Notes under the pieces: model-generated
The model's database searches: none
Told to the model about the DNA's origin: nothing
The model's input: only the letters and a program-made list of their open reading frames with translations
In this document: piece after piece, positions 46,677 through 56,616 of the stretch
How the letters are laid out: each line of letters starts with the position of its first letter
Position numbering within the stretch: the first letter of the stretch is position 1
Source of the DNA: Aegilops tauschii subsp. strangulata
Taxonomy: Eukaryota; Streptophyta; Magnoliopsida; Poales; Poaceae
Length of the DNA stretch: 64,000 nucleotides
Assembly: GCF_002575655.3 (NCBI RefSeq)
Contig: NC_053040.3
Coordinates: 152,707,148-152,771,147 of the forward strand
Reading direction: 5' to 3'
Made by a program: the position numbers and the translations under genes

Positions 46677-47546
46677 TGTCGGATCACAGGTTCCGGCAAA
46701 ACCCTCAAGGTTCGAACACTGGGGTGCGCACGAAGATTTCCTCCCTACCGATCCACGTCCTAACTGTCTAACATCTCAAGAACGAACTCACAACACAAGC
46801 GACACAAGATTTATACTGGTTTGGGCCACCATTGTGGTGTAATACCCTCCTCTAGTGTGGTGGTGGTGGATTGCCTCTTGGGCTGAGGATGAACAGTACA
46901 AGGGGAAGAACAGCCTCCTGAGGTTGAGGTGTTCTTATGTTTGGCGAACTTGTGTGGCTGAGGATTCGATGCCTCCTACTATGGTGGCTAGCCCTATTTA
47001 TAGAGGCCCTGGTCCTCTCCCCAAATATTGAGCGGGAAGGGAGCCAACAACGGCGAATTCGAAAGGGGACAGCTAGTACAGCTTATCCTGACAAAAGTAG
47101 TCTTCGCCTGCAAAAGGCTCTGGTGGTGACGCCGCCTTGGGCTCCATGGTGACCTCCGTCTTGTCGTCCTGCTGGTCTTGGTCTCGTTGCACCGATATGG
47201 AAACCTTTGCTTGATGCCTCGGTACTCCGCGCCTGCGCTTGCCTCCTTAGCACCAAAGAGGAAACAAGGACGCTGCACGCGCTGGCGCCCGCCTGGTCTC
47301 GATCGTCATGGCTCACGTCACGAGAACCTCGTGAGGTTTGCCTTGCCTTTGTCTCTCCGCTCCTCGCGAGCCTGCCTGGCGAGGCCACTCCTGAGGTCTT
47401 GCGTCGTCCGCCTCGCGAGGCTTGGCCCCTCGCGAGGGTCTTGAATGCCTTGTTGGTGAGGGTGGGCCATACAGGCCTGCTAGCACAGCCACTCCATGGG
47501 CCGCAGGCAGGCAAGTCTGGGGATCCCCATTCCCAGAACGCCGACA
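46677..47546 (-). repeat. G2 3' LTR
   Basis: 870 bp. In element sense it begins TGTCGGCGTTCTGGG and ends GTGATCCGACA. The polypurine tract CCTGGGGGCTAC (minus) abuts it at 47547-47558. Confidence 0.9.
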
Positions 47547-47788
47547 GTAGCCCCCAGGCCCAAGGGGCGCTCGGGCTTGGCTTCGAGGCGAAGCCAAAGG
47601 TCAAGCGCGGAGCGCCGCGGGCCCCAAAAGCCTGCGGCCTTGGTCGACGCATGGCGTTTGATTGGACGTGGGCGTCTCCGCTTCCCCACGCTGCCTCGGC
47701 AACTGCCCGACTTGACAAGTCCCTGCGATATGCAAGGAAAACCATCATTACCTGTGATCATGGGGGGCACCGGTTGGCCTTCTCCTGC

Positions 47789-47795
47789 TATAAAT
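47789..47795 (+). promoter_or_regulatory. TATA box of the antisense B3-like gene
   Basis: CTATAAATGAGG on the plus strand, 77-83 bp before the ATG at 47872. The following leader is pyrimidine-rich (CTTGCTTCTTCTTCTGCTCC), as in highly expressed plant genes. It points opposite to the LTR promoter of G2. Confidence 0.6.
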
Positions 47796-47871
47796 GAGGA
47801 GGGGGCAGAGCCCCCGTCGCCCATTTCTTCCCATTCCGCTTGCTTCTTCTTCTGCTCCACCACCGACTCCA

Positions 47872-48648
47872 ATGGCGCCGTCGAAGAGGTTCTCCACCTC
47901 AGAGAAGGGAAAGGCCCCTCGCGAGGGGCCCGGCTCCCCCGCGCCCAAGCATGGGCGCGACCGTCCCCGTAAGCACATCGCGACCCCCGCCACGGCCCCT
48001 CGCTCCCGGGGTGGCGCCGCTGCGCGTGGCAGGGGACACTCCGGTCGCGGCAGCCCCGTTGACGAAGGAAGACGTGCCGTGGTTGCGCGGCCTCCCCGGC
48101 CGCGCTTCCACTCGGCAGAGGTGCTGCCGGAGTTCGTCATCTGGTGGGAGAACCCGGCCGGCAACTGGCTTCAACTCCCGCTCTTCTTCGTTGATGAGCT
48201 GCCGGCCTCTGGTCCAGGCGGGCTCTGGCTGCAGGCGGACGGTTGCTGCAGCAGGGCTTCTTGGGTTGTGGTCGAGGTCTCCGCCGCGGGCAACATAGCC
48301 CTGGCTCGCGGCTGGCAGACGTTCGCCCGGGCGCACGGCCTGGGCAGGCGGTGCACCCTCCATTTCAAGTATGATGGTGACGCGACCCTCTACGTGAGGG
48401 TGTTTGGAGAAGATGGTCGCCGCACCGGGTGCTGCCCCGAGGTGAACAATGGCGAGGAGGTGCTCGGCCTTGGCGATGGTCGGGACGAGGAAGAGGGCGA
48501 ACCCGCCCTTGGTGTCGACCACATCTCGTCCAGCTATGGTGGCTCTTCCCTCGGCGACAGCTCCAGCAGTGGTGGCTACGACCAGCCGCCGCGCCCGCTT
48601 CGAAGGTGGCAGCGGGTCGACTCATCGTCGTGCCTCCGTGAAGCGTGA
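47872..48648 (+). CDS. Antisense B3-like DNA-binding protein of G2
   Basis: 258 codons, uninterrupted, on the strand opposite to gag-pol. Residues 1-80 are basic with KR/RPRK clusters (possible nuclear signal). Residues about 86-190 have the layout of a plant B3 domain: LPEFVIWWENPAGNWLQLP at the start, SWVVVEV in the core, then GWQTFARAHGL and LHFKYDG...LYVRVFGEDG, matching the B3 pattern GW..F...L..GD...F......V.IF. The C terminus (190-258) is acidic and Ser/Gly-rich. The start at 47872 is preferred over the upstream in-frame ATG at 47794, because the latter overlaps the TATA box and 47872 has a CCAATGG context. B3 proteins bind DNA; here the role could be control of the element's own LTR, which is inference. 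Third-position GC is high, like the surrounding element. Confidence 0.75.
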   Translation: MAPSKRFSTSEKGKAPREGPGSPAPKHGRDRPRKHIATPATAPRSRGGAAARGRGHSGRGSPVDEGRRAVVARPPRPRFHSAEVLPEFVIWWENPAGNWLQLPLFFVDELPASGPGGLWLQADGCCSRASWVVVEVSAAGNIALARGWQTFARAHGLGRRCTLHFKYDGDATLYVRVFGEDGRRTGCCPEVNNGEEVLGLGDGRDEEEGEPALGVDHISSSYGGSSLGDSSSSGGYDQPPRPLRRWQRVDSSSCLREA

Positions 48649-48649
48649 G

Positions 48650-49542
48650 GAGGGGTCCGGCTGAGCTCAGGGTGAAGCCTAGGGCCTGCCCCCGTGGACC
48701 GCTGTAGAGGCAGGCGCTGCTTTTGTTTTTTTCTTCCTTTCCTTCCTGCATCAGAAAAGAAACCAGTATGGGCCTCGGGGGCCATGTATCGAACTATGAT
48801 TTCCCAATCGTTTTGCTATGTTTGTTGTTTCCGTGTTGTGCCGTTATTTTTGTGTAGAGGTGACTTAGCTTGGAACGCTTGGGGTAGCCTCCTTCTCGCG
48901 AGGGACTTGCTTCCTGGTGCCTGTCGAGGCCTTCCTTGACTCAATGGTCGTTTTAGGAACTGCAAAAATTTCGTTAGGAGGCTCGCCCGGAGGCTTATCA
49001 TTCACCCGAGCCTTGACCCAGCGCTTCGTATCGCGATACCCGAGGGGCACGGATTAGGAGAGGTGCACCTGCTTGCTGGCTCGAACGAGAGTGCCTCGCG
49101 AAGAAACAGACGAAGGGCCTTGCGAAAAACAGACGAACGACAGAGGAAAGGAAAAAAGGCTCGCGAGGGCACCTGCCTAGCCCCCTCGTGAGGTACGCGA
49201 GAGAGAGGAAACAGGTTAAACTGTAACCAGAAACAGCAGCAAAAAGCGACGGAACCAAACCAGCAAGGAACTCCAGAAGAAAACTTTCAATTAAAAGGAG
49301 GCGGGCCAACTACAGAAAGCAAATGAAAAGCTGCGTCCGGCACCTAGTCTAGTCTTCAAGTCTTCTCACCAGCGCGGAGCTAAGTGCTGCCACTAAGACG
49401 TGGGAGGGAGCCCCCGAGGCCCTAGGGCGGCACTCCTGAGACTCCGGGGCGTGTATAGCCCCACTCATTATTACGTGAGAGTTTCACGGGCGGCAATTCT
49501 TCACAGGCACTGGGCCTTTCTTCACAGGCACTGGGCCTTGCT
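48650..49542. other. G2 spacer between antisense gene and integrase end, no gene
   Basis: Contains the presumed 3' flank of the antisense gene and repeated CTCGCGAGG palindromes (near 48890, 49070, 49165, 49190), also seen in the LTRs. No frame was judged real. Confidence 0.6.
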
Positions 49543-50711
49543 TCATGGGTAGAACTTCCGGAGGTGCTGGATGTTCCAGCCGTTCTGGATGGGCACCCCG
49601 TCCTGTGTCTCCAGGCGCGCAGCGCCAGGCCTGGAGATATGGACAACCTTGAACGGGCCCTCCCACATGGGTGAGAGCTTATGTAGCCCTTCCCTGGAGA
49701 GAACCCGCCTCAGGACGAGGTCACCCGTCTCGAGCGTCCTGGAGCGGATGTTGCGGCAGTGGTATCGCCGCAGCGCCTGCTGGTACCTTGCCGCCCTCAG
49801 TGCAGCTTCGCAGCGACGTTCCTCCCCCAGCACGAGGTCCATCCCCCGTGTGGCGTCCTGCTGCGTTTCATCAAATGCTAGGACCCGTGCGGAGCGATGC
49901 TTGACTTTGTGAGGGAGGACCGCTTCGGCTCCGTAGACAAGGAAGAACGGGGTCTCGCCCGTCGGCTTGGTGGCGGTGGTGCGGATGGACCACACCATGG
50001 ACTGGAGCTTGTCGTGCTAGCCCCTGCCGCGGGCCTCGAGCTTTTTCTTGAAGGTCCTGGTCTTAAGGCCCCTCAGGACCTCTGCGTTGGCGCGTTCGGC
50101 CTGACCATTGCTCCTGGGGTGCGCCACCGAAGCGTAGCAGATCTGCGTTCCAAGGTTAGCACAGTATGTTTTGAAGAGGTTACTAGTGAACTGCGAGCCA
50201 TTGTCGGTGATGATGCGGTTGGGACCCCGAAACGGCTCACGAGGCCCTTGATGAACTTGACCGCAGAACCAGCTGGGATGGTGCGGACGGCTTCCACTTC
50301 TGCCCACTTGGTGAACTTGCCGATGGCGACATAGAGGTAGCGATAGCCTCCTGGCGCTCGAGGAAATGGGCCCAAGATATCTAGCCCCCAGACCGCGAAC
50401 GGCCATGTGAGTGGGATAGTCTGGAGGCCCTGAGCTGGCTGATGAATCTGCTTGGCGTGGAACTGGCAGGCTTCACAGGACGTCACCAACTCGGCTGCAT
50501 CGCTGAGCGCCGTGGGCCAGTAGAATCCGCTGCGGAATACCTTGCCGACGAGGGTCCGTGATGACGAGTGGTGCCCGTAGTCCCCACCGTGTATGTCAGA
50601 CAGCAACTCCTTCCCCTGGTCTCTGGAAATGCAACCCAGTGAAACATCGTTCGGTCGCTTCCTGTACAACTCACCGTCCCGGGTGCAGTATGCCGTGGCC
50701 AGCCGGGCCAC
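49543..50711 (-). pseudogene. G2 integrase
   Basis: The minus strand gives an N-terminal HHCC zinc region (HGGDYGHH...CEACQFH), a catalytic core starting WGLDILGPF (first Asp), then after a frameshift near 50230 TDNGSQF (second Asp) and HPRSNGQAERANAEVL (catalytic Glu). A TAG at 50017 interrupts before SIRTTATKPTGETPFFLVYG. It ends with the C-terminal WEGPFKVV motif and LRKFYP. No chromodomain is seen. All catalytic residues survive but the frame is broken by at least one shift and one stop. The enzyme would insert the cDNA into the genome. Confidence 0.9.
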
Positions 50712-50732
50712 GCGCTCCGCGTCCTCCTCCTT

Positions 50733-51704
50733 CTACGGGGGCGTCCCTTGCATCAGGTATTCCTTGAATTCCTTGGTCCAGCATCCTTCCTGGGGCTCGA
50801 GCGCCAAGAGTAGGCGCGCTCCCAAAGTCGGGCCACAGGCTGGGGCTCCAGTGGCAGGCGGCTGCGGGAGCTCCTCCCGAGGCTGAGCTGTCCTTGAAAG
50901 TGGTGGCGTTGCTGACAGCTTGAAGAGCCGCTCCTCGAAGACGCCAGGCTCCTGGGGCTGCCGCTTGGACGCCCTCTTGGCGATGTCGTCAGCTTCCTTG
51001 TTGGTGCCACGAGGCACGTGCTGAAACTCTAGGCCCAGGAACTGCTTCTCCATCTTGCGCACTTCTGCGAGGTATGCCTCCATGTGCTCGTCCTTCGGCT
51101 CGTATACTTTGTTGGAGAAGTTGACGAGAAGCTGCGAGTCACCCCTGATGGTGAGGCGCTTCACTCCCAGGGCAGCCGCAGCTTTCAGGCCGGCTATCAG
51201 GCCTTCGTATTTTGCGATGTTGTTGGAGACCTTCTCGCCCTGCTAAAAGCAGACCTGTACAACGTAGTAGAGCTTGTCTTGAGTGGGTGAGACGAGTACT
51301 GCTCCAGCCCCCACGCCCTGGTGCACAAAGGCCCCATCGAAATACATGACCCAACCGTCGGGCGCCTCACTTCCTTGTGAGGTAGACCGGTCCTCACCTA
51401 CTCCACGCGTCGGGGCATCCATCCATTCCGCCACAAAATCAGCGAGTGCGGCTCCCTTGATGACCCTGGTAGTACTGAACTCCAACTGGAATGCCTGCAG
51501 CTCGATGTTCCACTCAGCGACCCTTCCAGCTGAGTTGGGGCTCCTGAGCACTCTCTCCAATGGGTAGGCCGAGACGACCTTGATGGGGTGGCCCTGGAAG
51601 TAGTGCTGCAACTTTCGTGAGGCCACCAAGAGCGCGAGCAAAAGCTTCTGGGGCATGGGGTAGCGCGCCCTTGCGTCCCGCAACACCGTGCTGACGAAAT
51701 ACAC
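50733..51704 (-). pseudogene. G2 connection and RNase H region
   Basis: Continues the reverse transcriptase frame after a TAG at 51768. It contains [30 protein letters not shown], the RNase H start VMYFDGAF (catalytic Asp), IAKYEGLIAGL (Glu) and GDSQLLVN (Asp), and NKEADDIAK near the end. In-frame stops are at 51243-51245 and 50733-50735. RNase H would degrade the RNA strand of the hybrid. Confidence 0.85.
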
Positions 51705-51767
51705 TGGGTGCTCGATGAGGGCTGGCGCGTTGGTGAGGCTAGCGTCTTGTGGAAGCTGAGATGTCTC

Positions 51768-53000
51768 CTAAGGTGATGGAACCTCCGACGCTTGTTCGCT
51801 TGTCAGGACCTTGGCGGCGGCGTCCTGCCGAGCTTGGTCCCCTGTTGATGCCGCTACGGCTCTTGCTGCGCCTTCCTGACCTTGCGTCACCCCGGTTGTA
51901 GCTTGGCAAGACGCGCCTTTGGCTTGGTGCTCTTCCCGAACCGCCACCAGTGCTGCGCTGGCGGAGTATGGAGTGGCGGCAAGGTAGAGTACTAGGGGCT
52001 CGAGAGGTCGCGGTGCCACCATTACTAGAGGGCTGGTCAGGTATCTCTTGAGGGCTTGAAAAGCTCGGTCAGCCTCCGGGGTCCATTCGAACGGGCCCTT
52101 CTTCTTCATCAGCTTAAAGAAAGGGAGGGCGCGCTCTCCCAACTTGGAGATGAAGCGTCCCAGTGCAGTCACCCGTCCAGCCAGCTTCTGCATTTCCTTG
52201 AGGGTCTGAGGTGGGCTCATGTCTTCGATGGCCTTGATCTTTTCTGGGTTTGCCTCGATCCCTCTGTGGGATTCGAGGAAACCCAGCAGCTTGCCGGAAG
52301 GGACACCAAACACGCACTTCTCCGGGTTAAGTCGCAAGTTCACCTGGCGTAGACTCGCGAAGGTCTCCTCAAGATCCTCGATCAAGGTTCTCACCTCCCG
52401 AGATTTTACCACAATGTCGTCGACGTAGGCCTCCGTGTTCCTCCCGAGCTGTCGCCCTAAGGTGATGTGCATCGGCCGCTGAAAAGTCGCGCCCGCATTA
52501 CGCAGTCCGAAAGGCATGTAAGTGTAGTAGTACACCCCGCATGGGGTCAAGAAGGCTGTCTTCCCTACATCTTCTACCGCCATCTTGATCTGGTGGTACT
52601 CTGAGAATGCATCCAGGAAGCACAGCAGGTCGCACACGGCGGTGGAGTCGACGATCTTGGTCGATGCGTGGGAGCGGGAACGGATCTTGGGGCAAGCCTT
52701 GTTGAGGTTGGTGAAGTCGACGCACATTCGCTCCTTCCCACCTTTCTTCGGCACCATGACGGGGTTCGCCAGCCATTCGGGGTACCGAACCTCGCGAATG
52801 GTACCCGCCGCCTCCAACTTGCAGGTCTCTTGGACGATGAAGGCCTGCTTCTCCGTGGACTGCCGTCTCGCCCGCTGCTTCAACGGTCGCACATTGGGGC
52901 ACACACTCAAGTGGTGTTGAATCACTTCTCTCGGGACCCCCACCAGATGCTTGGGCTCCCATGCGAATATTTCCTTGTTTGTGCGCAAGAACTTCACCAA
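51768..53000 (-). pseudogene. G2 reverse transcriptase
   Basis: 410 codons open. Motifs in order: LEAAGTIREVRYPEWLANPV, MCVDFTNLNKACP, FLDAFSEYHQI, PFGLRNAGATFQR, the catalytic AYVDDIVVKS, NPEKCVFGV and LLGFLESHRGIEANPEKI. About 14 residues after NKACP are out of frame between a one-base loss and a one-base gain (about 52700-52650), so the frame is open but locally scrambled. In-frame stops lie on either side (53079, about 53013, and 51768). It would copy the element RNA. Confidence 0.92.
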
Positions 53001-53078
53001 CGCTTCCTCTTAGCCTAGGTCGAGGTCGGCACCTATGGTGAAGGCGGCTCCCGAGGACCCGTCTTCGTCGACCGGCAC

Positions 53079-54136
53079 CTACTTGGTTTCCGCCTTGTCT
53101 TGGGTGAACAACTGCTTCTTCTTGGTTGGTGCGGCCTCCTTGGCCTCGGGGGCGCCCGCGCCGACGGGCTGCGCCGCCGCGGCGGTCGTGAAGGCGAGTT
53201 TGAGCGCTGTCACAGCCCCCTTGGTGTCCCCCTTGATAGTGAGGACACCTTTGCTTCCAGGCATCTTCATGAGGTTGTATGCCGGGTGGGTTGCTGCCAT
53301 GAACTTGGCCAGAGCCGGGAACCCGAGGATGGCGTTGTACGGGAGGCCGATGCGGGCGATGTCGAAGTCGACCAGCTCGGTGCGGTAGTTGTCGCGCGTG
53401 CCGAAGGTGACGGGGAGGCGGATCTGCCCCAGGGAGTGGGCGGTGCCGCCTCCAACTCCTGAGAAAGGCTTGCGCAGGCTGAGCCGCTCGAGCGGTACGT
53501 GAAGAAGGCTAAAGGCCTCCACGGAGAGCACGTTGAGGCCCGCGCCGCCGTCGATGAGGGTCTTGGTGACGGCCACGTTGCAGATGGTGGGCGCGCAGAG
53601 CATCGGGAGCATACCCGAGCCGGCGGTGGTGACGGGGTGGTCTTCTGAGTCGAAGGTAAGGTCAGCCTCGGGCGCAGCCCAGCCTGGCGGAGCCCCCGAG
53701 CGCTTGGAAGCGGCGCCGATCTGGCGAAGGAATGGCTTGACATGGCGATCTGAAGGCGGTGCTTGAGAGCCGCCTAGTAGGGCTGCGACCACGTGGTGCG
53801 CCGGCGCTGCGTAGCACGCAGTGAAGAGGTCGCGCAGCTCCTCCCAAGATGCCACTATGGATCTAGGAAGGTTGAGCAACCAGGCGCGCGGCGCGCCGGT
53901 GAGGGCCATGGGAAACCAGTTGGCCGTGACCTTGTCGTCGCACCCGGCCTCGAGGACGGCCTCCTCGTATGCCAGCAGGAAAGCTGACGGTCCGCCGCGA
54001 TGTCGTAGCGTGGCGGCATCTCCGGCTTGAACTTGGGTGGCCACTGCACCTGCCGCAAGGCGGGGGCCAGGGCTCGGAGCCCCCTGGCCCCGTCGTCAGC
54101 GCCGGCCGTCGGAGACGGTAGCGGTGCGCCTGCCAT
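53079..54136 (-). pseudogene. G2 gag and protease
   Basis: The ATG at 54136 starts MAGAPLPSPTAGADDG. A frameshift near 54010 moves into PSAFLLAYEEAVLEAG, the Gag core with NWFPMALTGAPRAWLLNLP and SWEELRDLFTACYAAP. Beyond about 53760 the sequence jumps to the protease region, with TLIDGGAGLNVLS (active site normally D-G/S-G-A), GLPYNAILGFPALAKFMA and a C-terminal AAAQPVGAGAPE linker. The zinc-knuckle portion of Gag seems deleted. A TAG ends it at 53079, though the polyprotein frame continues in phase. Confidence 0.85.
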
Positions 54137-54192
54137 GCGGGCGGAGCGCGGTGGCGGCAAAGCGCAGATTGGCAGAGGGAGGCTACAACGCA

Positions 54193-54210
54193 CCCCTACC
54201 TGGCGCGCCA
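54193..54210 (-). other. G2 primer binding site
   Basis: In element sense TGGCGCGCCAGGTAGGGG starts 2 bp after the 5' LTR. The TGG start and position are right for a primer site; I have not assigned the tRNA. Confidence 0.75.
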
Positions 54211-54212
54211 AA

Positions 54213-54992
54213 TGTCGGATCACGGGTTCCGGCAAAACCCTCAAGGTTCGAACACTGGGGTGCGCACGAAGATTTCCTCCCTACCGATCCACGTCCTAAC
54301 TGGCTAAGATCTCAAGAACGAACTCACAACACAAGGGACACAAGATTTATATTGGTTCGGGCCACCGTTTGAGCCTCCTGAGGTTGAGGTGTTCTTGTGT
54401 TTGGAGAACTTGTGTGGCTGAGGATTCGATGCCTCCTACTGTGGTGGCTAGCCCTATTTATAGAGGCCCTGGTCCTCTCCCCAAATATTGAGCGGGAAGG
54501 GAGCCAACAACGGCCAATTCAAAAGGGGACAGCTAGTACAGCTTACCCTGACAAAAGTAGTCTTCGCCTGCAAAAGGCTCTGGTGGTGACGCCGCCTTGG
54601 GCTCCATGGTGACCTCCATCTTGCCGTCCTGCTGGTCTTGGTCTCGTTGCACCGATATGGAAACCTTTGCTTGATGCCCCGGTACTCCGCGCCTGCGCTT
54701 GCCTCCTTAGCACCAAAGAGGAAACAAGGACGCTGCGCGCGCTGGCGCCCGCCTGGTCTCGATCGTCATGGCTCATGTCACGAGAACCTCGCGAGGTTTG
54801 CCTTGCCTTGATCTCTTCGCTCCTCGCGAGCCTGCCTGGCGAGGACGCTCCTGAGGAGGTCTTGCGTCGTCCGCCTCGCGAGGGTCTTGAATGCCTTGTT
54901 GGTGAAGGTGGGCCATACAGGCCTGCTAGCACAGCCACGCCGCGGACCGCGGGCAGGCAAGTCTGGGGACCCCCATTCCCAGAACGCCGACA
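54213..54992 (-). repeat. G2 5' LTR
   Basis: 780 bp, nearly the same as 46677-47546 but lacking about 94 bp after GCCACCGTTT (near 54370) and a few shorter pieces. Confidence 0.9.
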
Positions 54993-54997
54993 ATAAC

Positions 54998-55375
54998 ACT
55001 TACAGCTTAGGAGTTATTGTGGCACGTCGCCTTCACCTTAACTGATCCAAGGGTAAAATTCATGGCGGTATTTATGTGACTCGTTTAGCGAGCCATTTTA
55101 ACATTCAGATTCGCTAGCATGATTACCATTTAACCAAGGTTTATTTAGATCGCCATGTTATGGCAGCTCATCAATTTATTGATGGCGAGAACACTGTTAT
55201 TCCAATTCCTTACAACCTGGTTTTCAGTGAGGATACCCGTGATATTGTCCCGTTGCCTGCACCTGCTTTGTTTGCTTCTATTGCCAGGGGTAGATACAGG
55301 ATCATGCCAGAATACATCGCCACCTACCGGAACAATCAGGCAGCGACTGAGGAGGAGCCTCAGGAGTGGGATGCT
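54998..55375 (+). pseudogene. G1 second ORF, C-terminal piece
   Basis: Reading resumes across the G2 insertion (TYSLGVIVARRLHLN), with stops near 55040 and 55110. From 55160 it is open: MAAHQFIDGE, PYNLVFSEDTRDIVPLPAPALF, RYRIMPEYIATYRNNQAA, EEEPQEWDA and stop at 55376-55378. It belongs to the ORF begun at 46094. Function unknown. Confidence 0.65.
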
Positions 55376-55378
55376 TAG

Positions 55379-56616
55379 GTACCCGCTCCACAACACTTCA
55401 ACATAGGACCTGATGGCTACTATGAGTGGTGATTACCAAGTTAGGCTAAAAGCCTAAGCTTGGGGGAGTACGTATTTCCATCGACATTACATTCATGTTC
55501 ACACATTTCATTCCAGTTTTCGGTGTCCACACTTTTTCATTGTACTATCCATGCTAGATTTATTTTCTCGCTTTCTTCTTGTGTGTTTGAGAAACTTTGA
55601 GAAAATCCAAAAATATTTCCTACTTCTTTACGGTCTTTCTTTTTAGTTTAATTAGTTGTAGTATTAAAAGAAAACCCAAAAATATTTATCGATTCTTCTT
55701 CTTGCTTATTGGGAGCTTTCCCGTGTAAATAGTTTTTCTCGTTTTTAATTTTTTTCCTTCTTTAATTTGCTTTCTTCTAGAAAAACTAAAACTCCAAAAA
55801 TATTTCAGTGCGTTTCTCTGAATTTTTTTTCCGTTTGTTGAGTCATACCAAGGAGAAGACCACGATGAAAATGTTGAGTGGCTCTCATATGCACTATCGG
55901 TTATCTAACGAGGAGCCCAAATTACCTTGTCTTCTCCTTTGAATAAAATGTTTGCAGACTCCAGCTTAGTCCACGGCACTCTTGCAGTATTATTATTTTC
56001 AAATCGTTCGGTCGTGCAAGTTAAAGGCAATAATGACGACATTTGGTGAACTGGCTGTGGCATAGAGAAACGGGTATGAACTCAACTTTTTCTGTTTTTG
56101 TAAATATGTTTAACCTAGTATCCATGATTCAGCATATTATGATCTAACATGTTTGCAATGACAATTAGATATTATAGTTTCTCATGCCATGCTCAAGTAG
56201 CTAGGAGTGGATAATGATTTATCTTGGATGTCAACTTTGCGTTAAAATGATTGTGATGTAGTATGATGCTATGGTATCCTCCTCTGAATGTTCGAGTGGC
56301 TTGACTTGGCACATGTTCATGCATGTAGTTGAATCAAAACAACATAGCCTCTATGATATTTATGTTCATGGTGTTCATATCCTACTCATGCTAGTATCCA
56401 ATGTTCATTATGCATAATGCATGTTCATGACCGTTTTCGCTCTCTAGTTGGCCGCTTCCCAACCTATTTGCTAGCCTTCACCTGTACTAAGCGGAAATAC
56501 TGCTTGTGCATCAAAATCCTAAAATCCAAGTTATTACAGATGAGTCCACCATACCTACCTATATGCGGTATTACCATGCCGTTCTAACTAAATTTGCATG
56601 TGTCACCTTGTCGTCC
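55379..56616 (+). other. G1 3' untranslated region, no gene
   Basis: AT-rich, beginning with a polypurine-like AAGCTTGGGGGAGTA at 55456-55470. At 56530-56600 the sequence CACCATACCTACCTAT resembles G5 at 63432-63447, so G1 and G5 share 3' non-coding elements. The expected 3' LTR does not follow. Confidence 0.6.

Larger units (their letters stand above)
46677..54992 (-). mobile_element. G2: Ty3/gypsy retrotransposon with an antisense gene
   Basis: LTRs are at 46677-47546 (870 bp, 3' LTR of the element) and 54213-54992 (780 bp, 5' LTR; it lacks about 94 bp). The target duplication ATAAC is at 46672-46676 and 54993-54997. Gag-pol is on the minus strand in the order gag, protease, reverse transcriptase, RNase H, integrase, the Ty3/gypsy order. 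Between pol and the 3' LTR lies a 2-kb region whose plus strand encodes a B3-like protein (47872-48648). The minus-strand TATA (CTATAAATAG) is at 46994-47003 and 54454-54463 within the LTRs. Confidence 0.93.
25247..56616 (+). mobile_element. G1: Ty3/gypsy retrotransposon, host of four insertions, 3' end lost
   Basis: The 5' LTR is at 25247-26627, followed by a tRNA-Asp-type primer site, then gag and protease in three pieces (26703-26858, 38103-39523, 43590-44754), a spacer, and a second ORF in two pieces (46094-46671 and 54998-55375). No reverse transcriptase or integrase was seen, so it is a non-autonomous type with gag-protease plus an extra ORF. LARD, the inverted solo LTR, the MITE and G2 interrupt it, each at a point where the frame resumes after a target duplication. 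The 3' LTR is missing: at 56616 the sequence switches to a reversed gag-protease fragment (G3). Confidence 0.85.

Noticed and set aside
47083..47748. 221-codon minus-strand frame crossing the G2 3' LTR edge
   Set aside because: It runs through the LTR boundary and polypurine tract; composition is Arg/Ala/Ser-rich with no motif.
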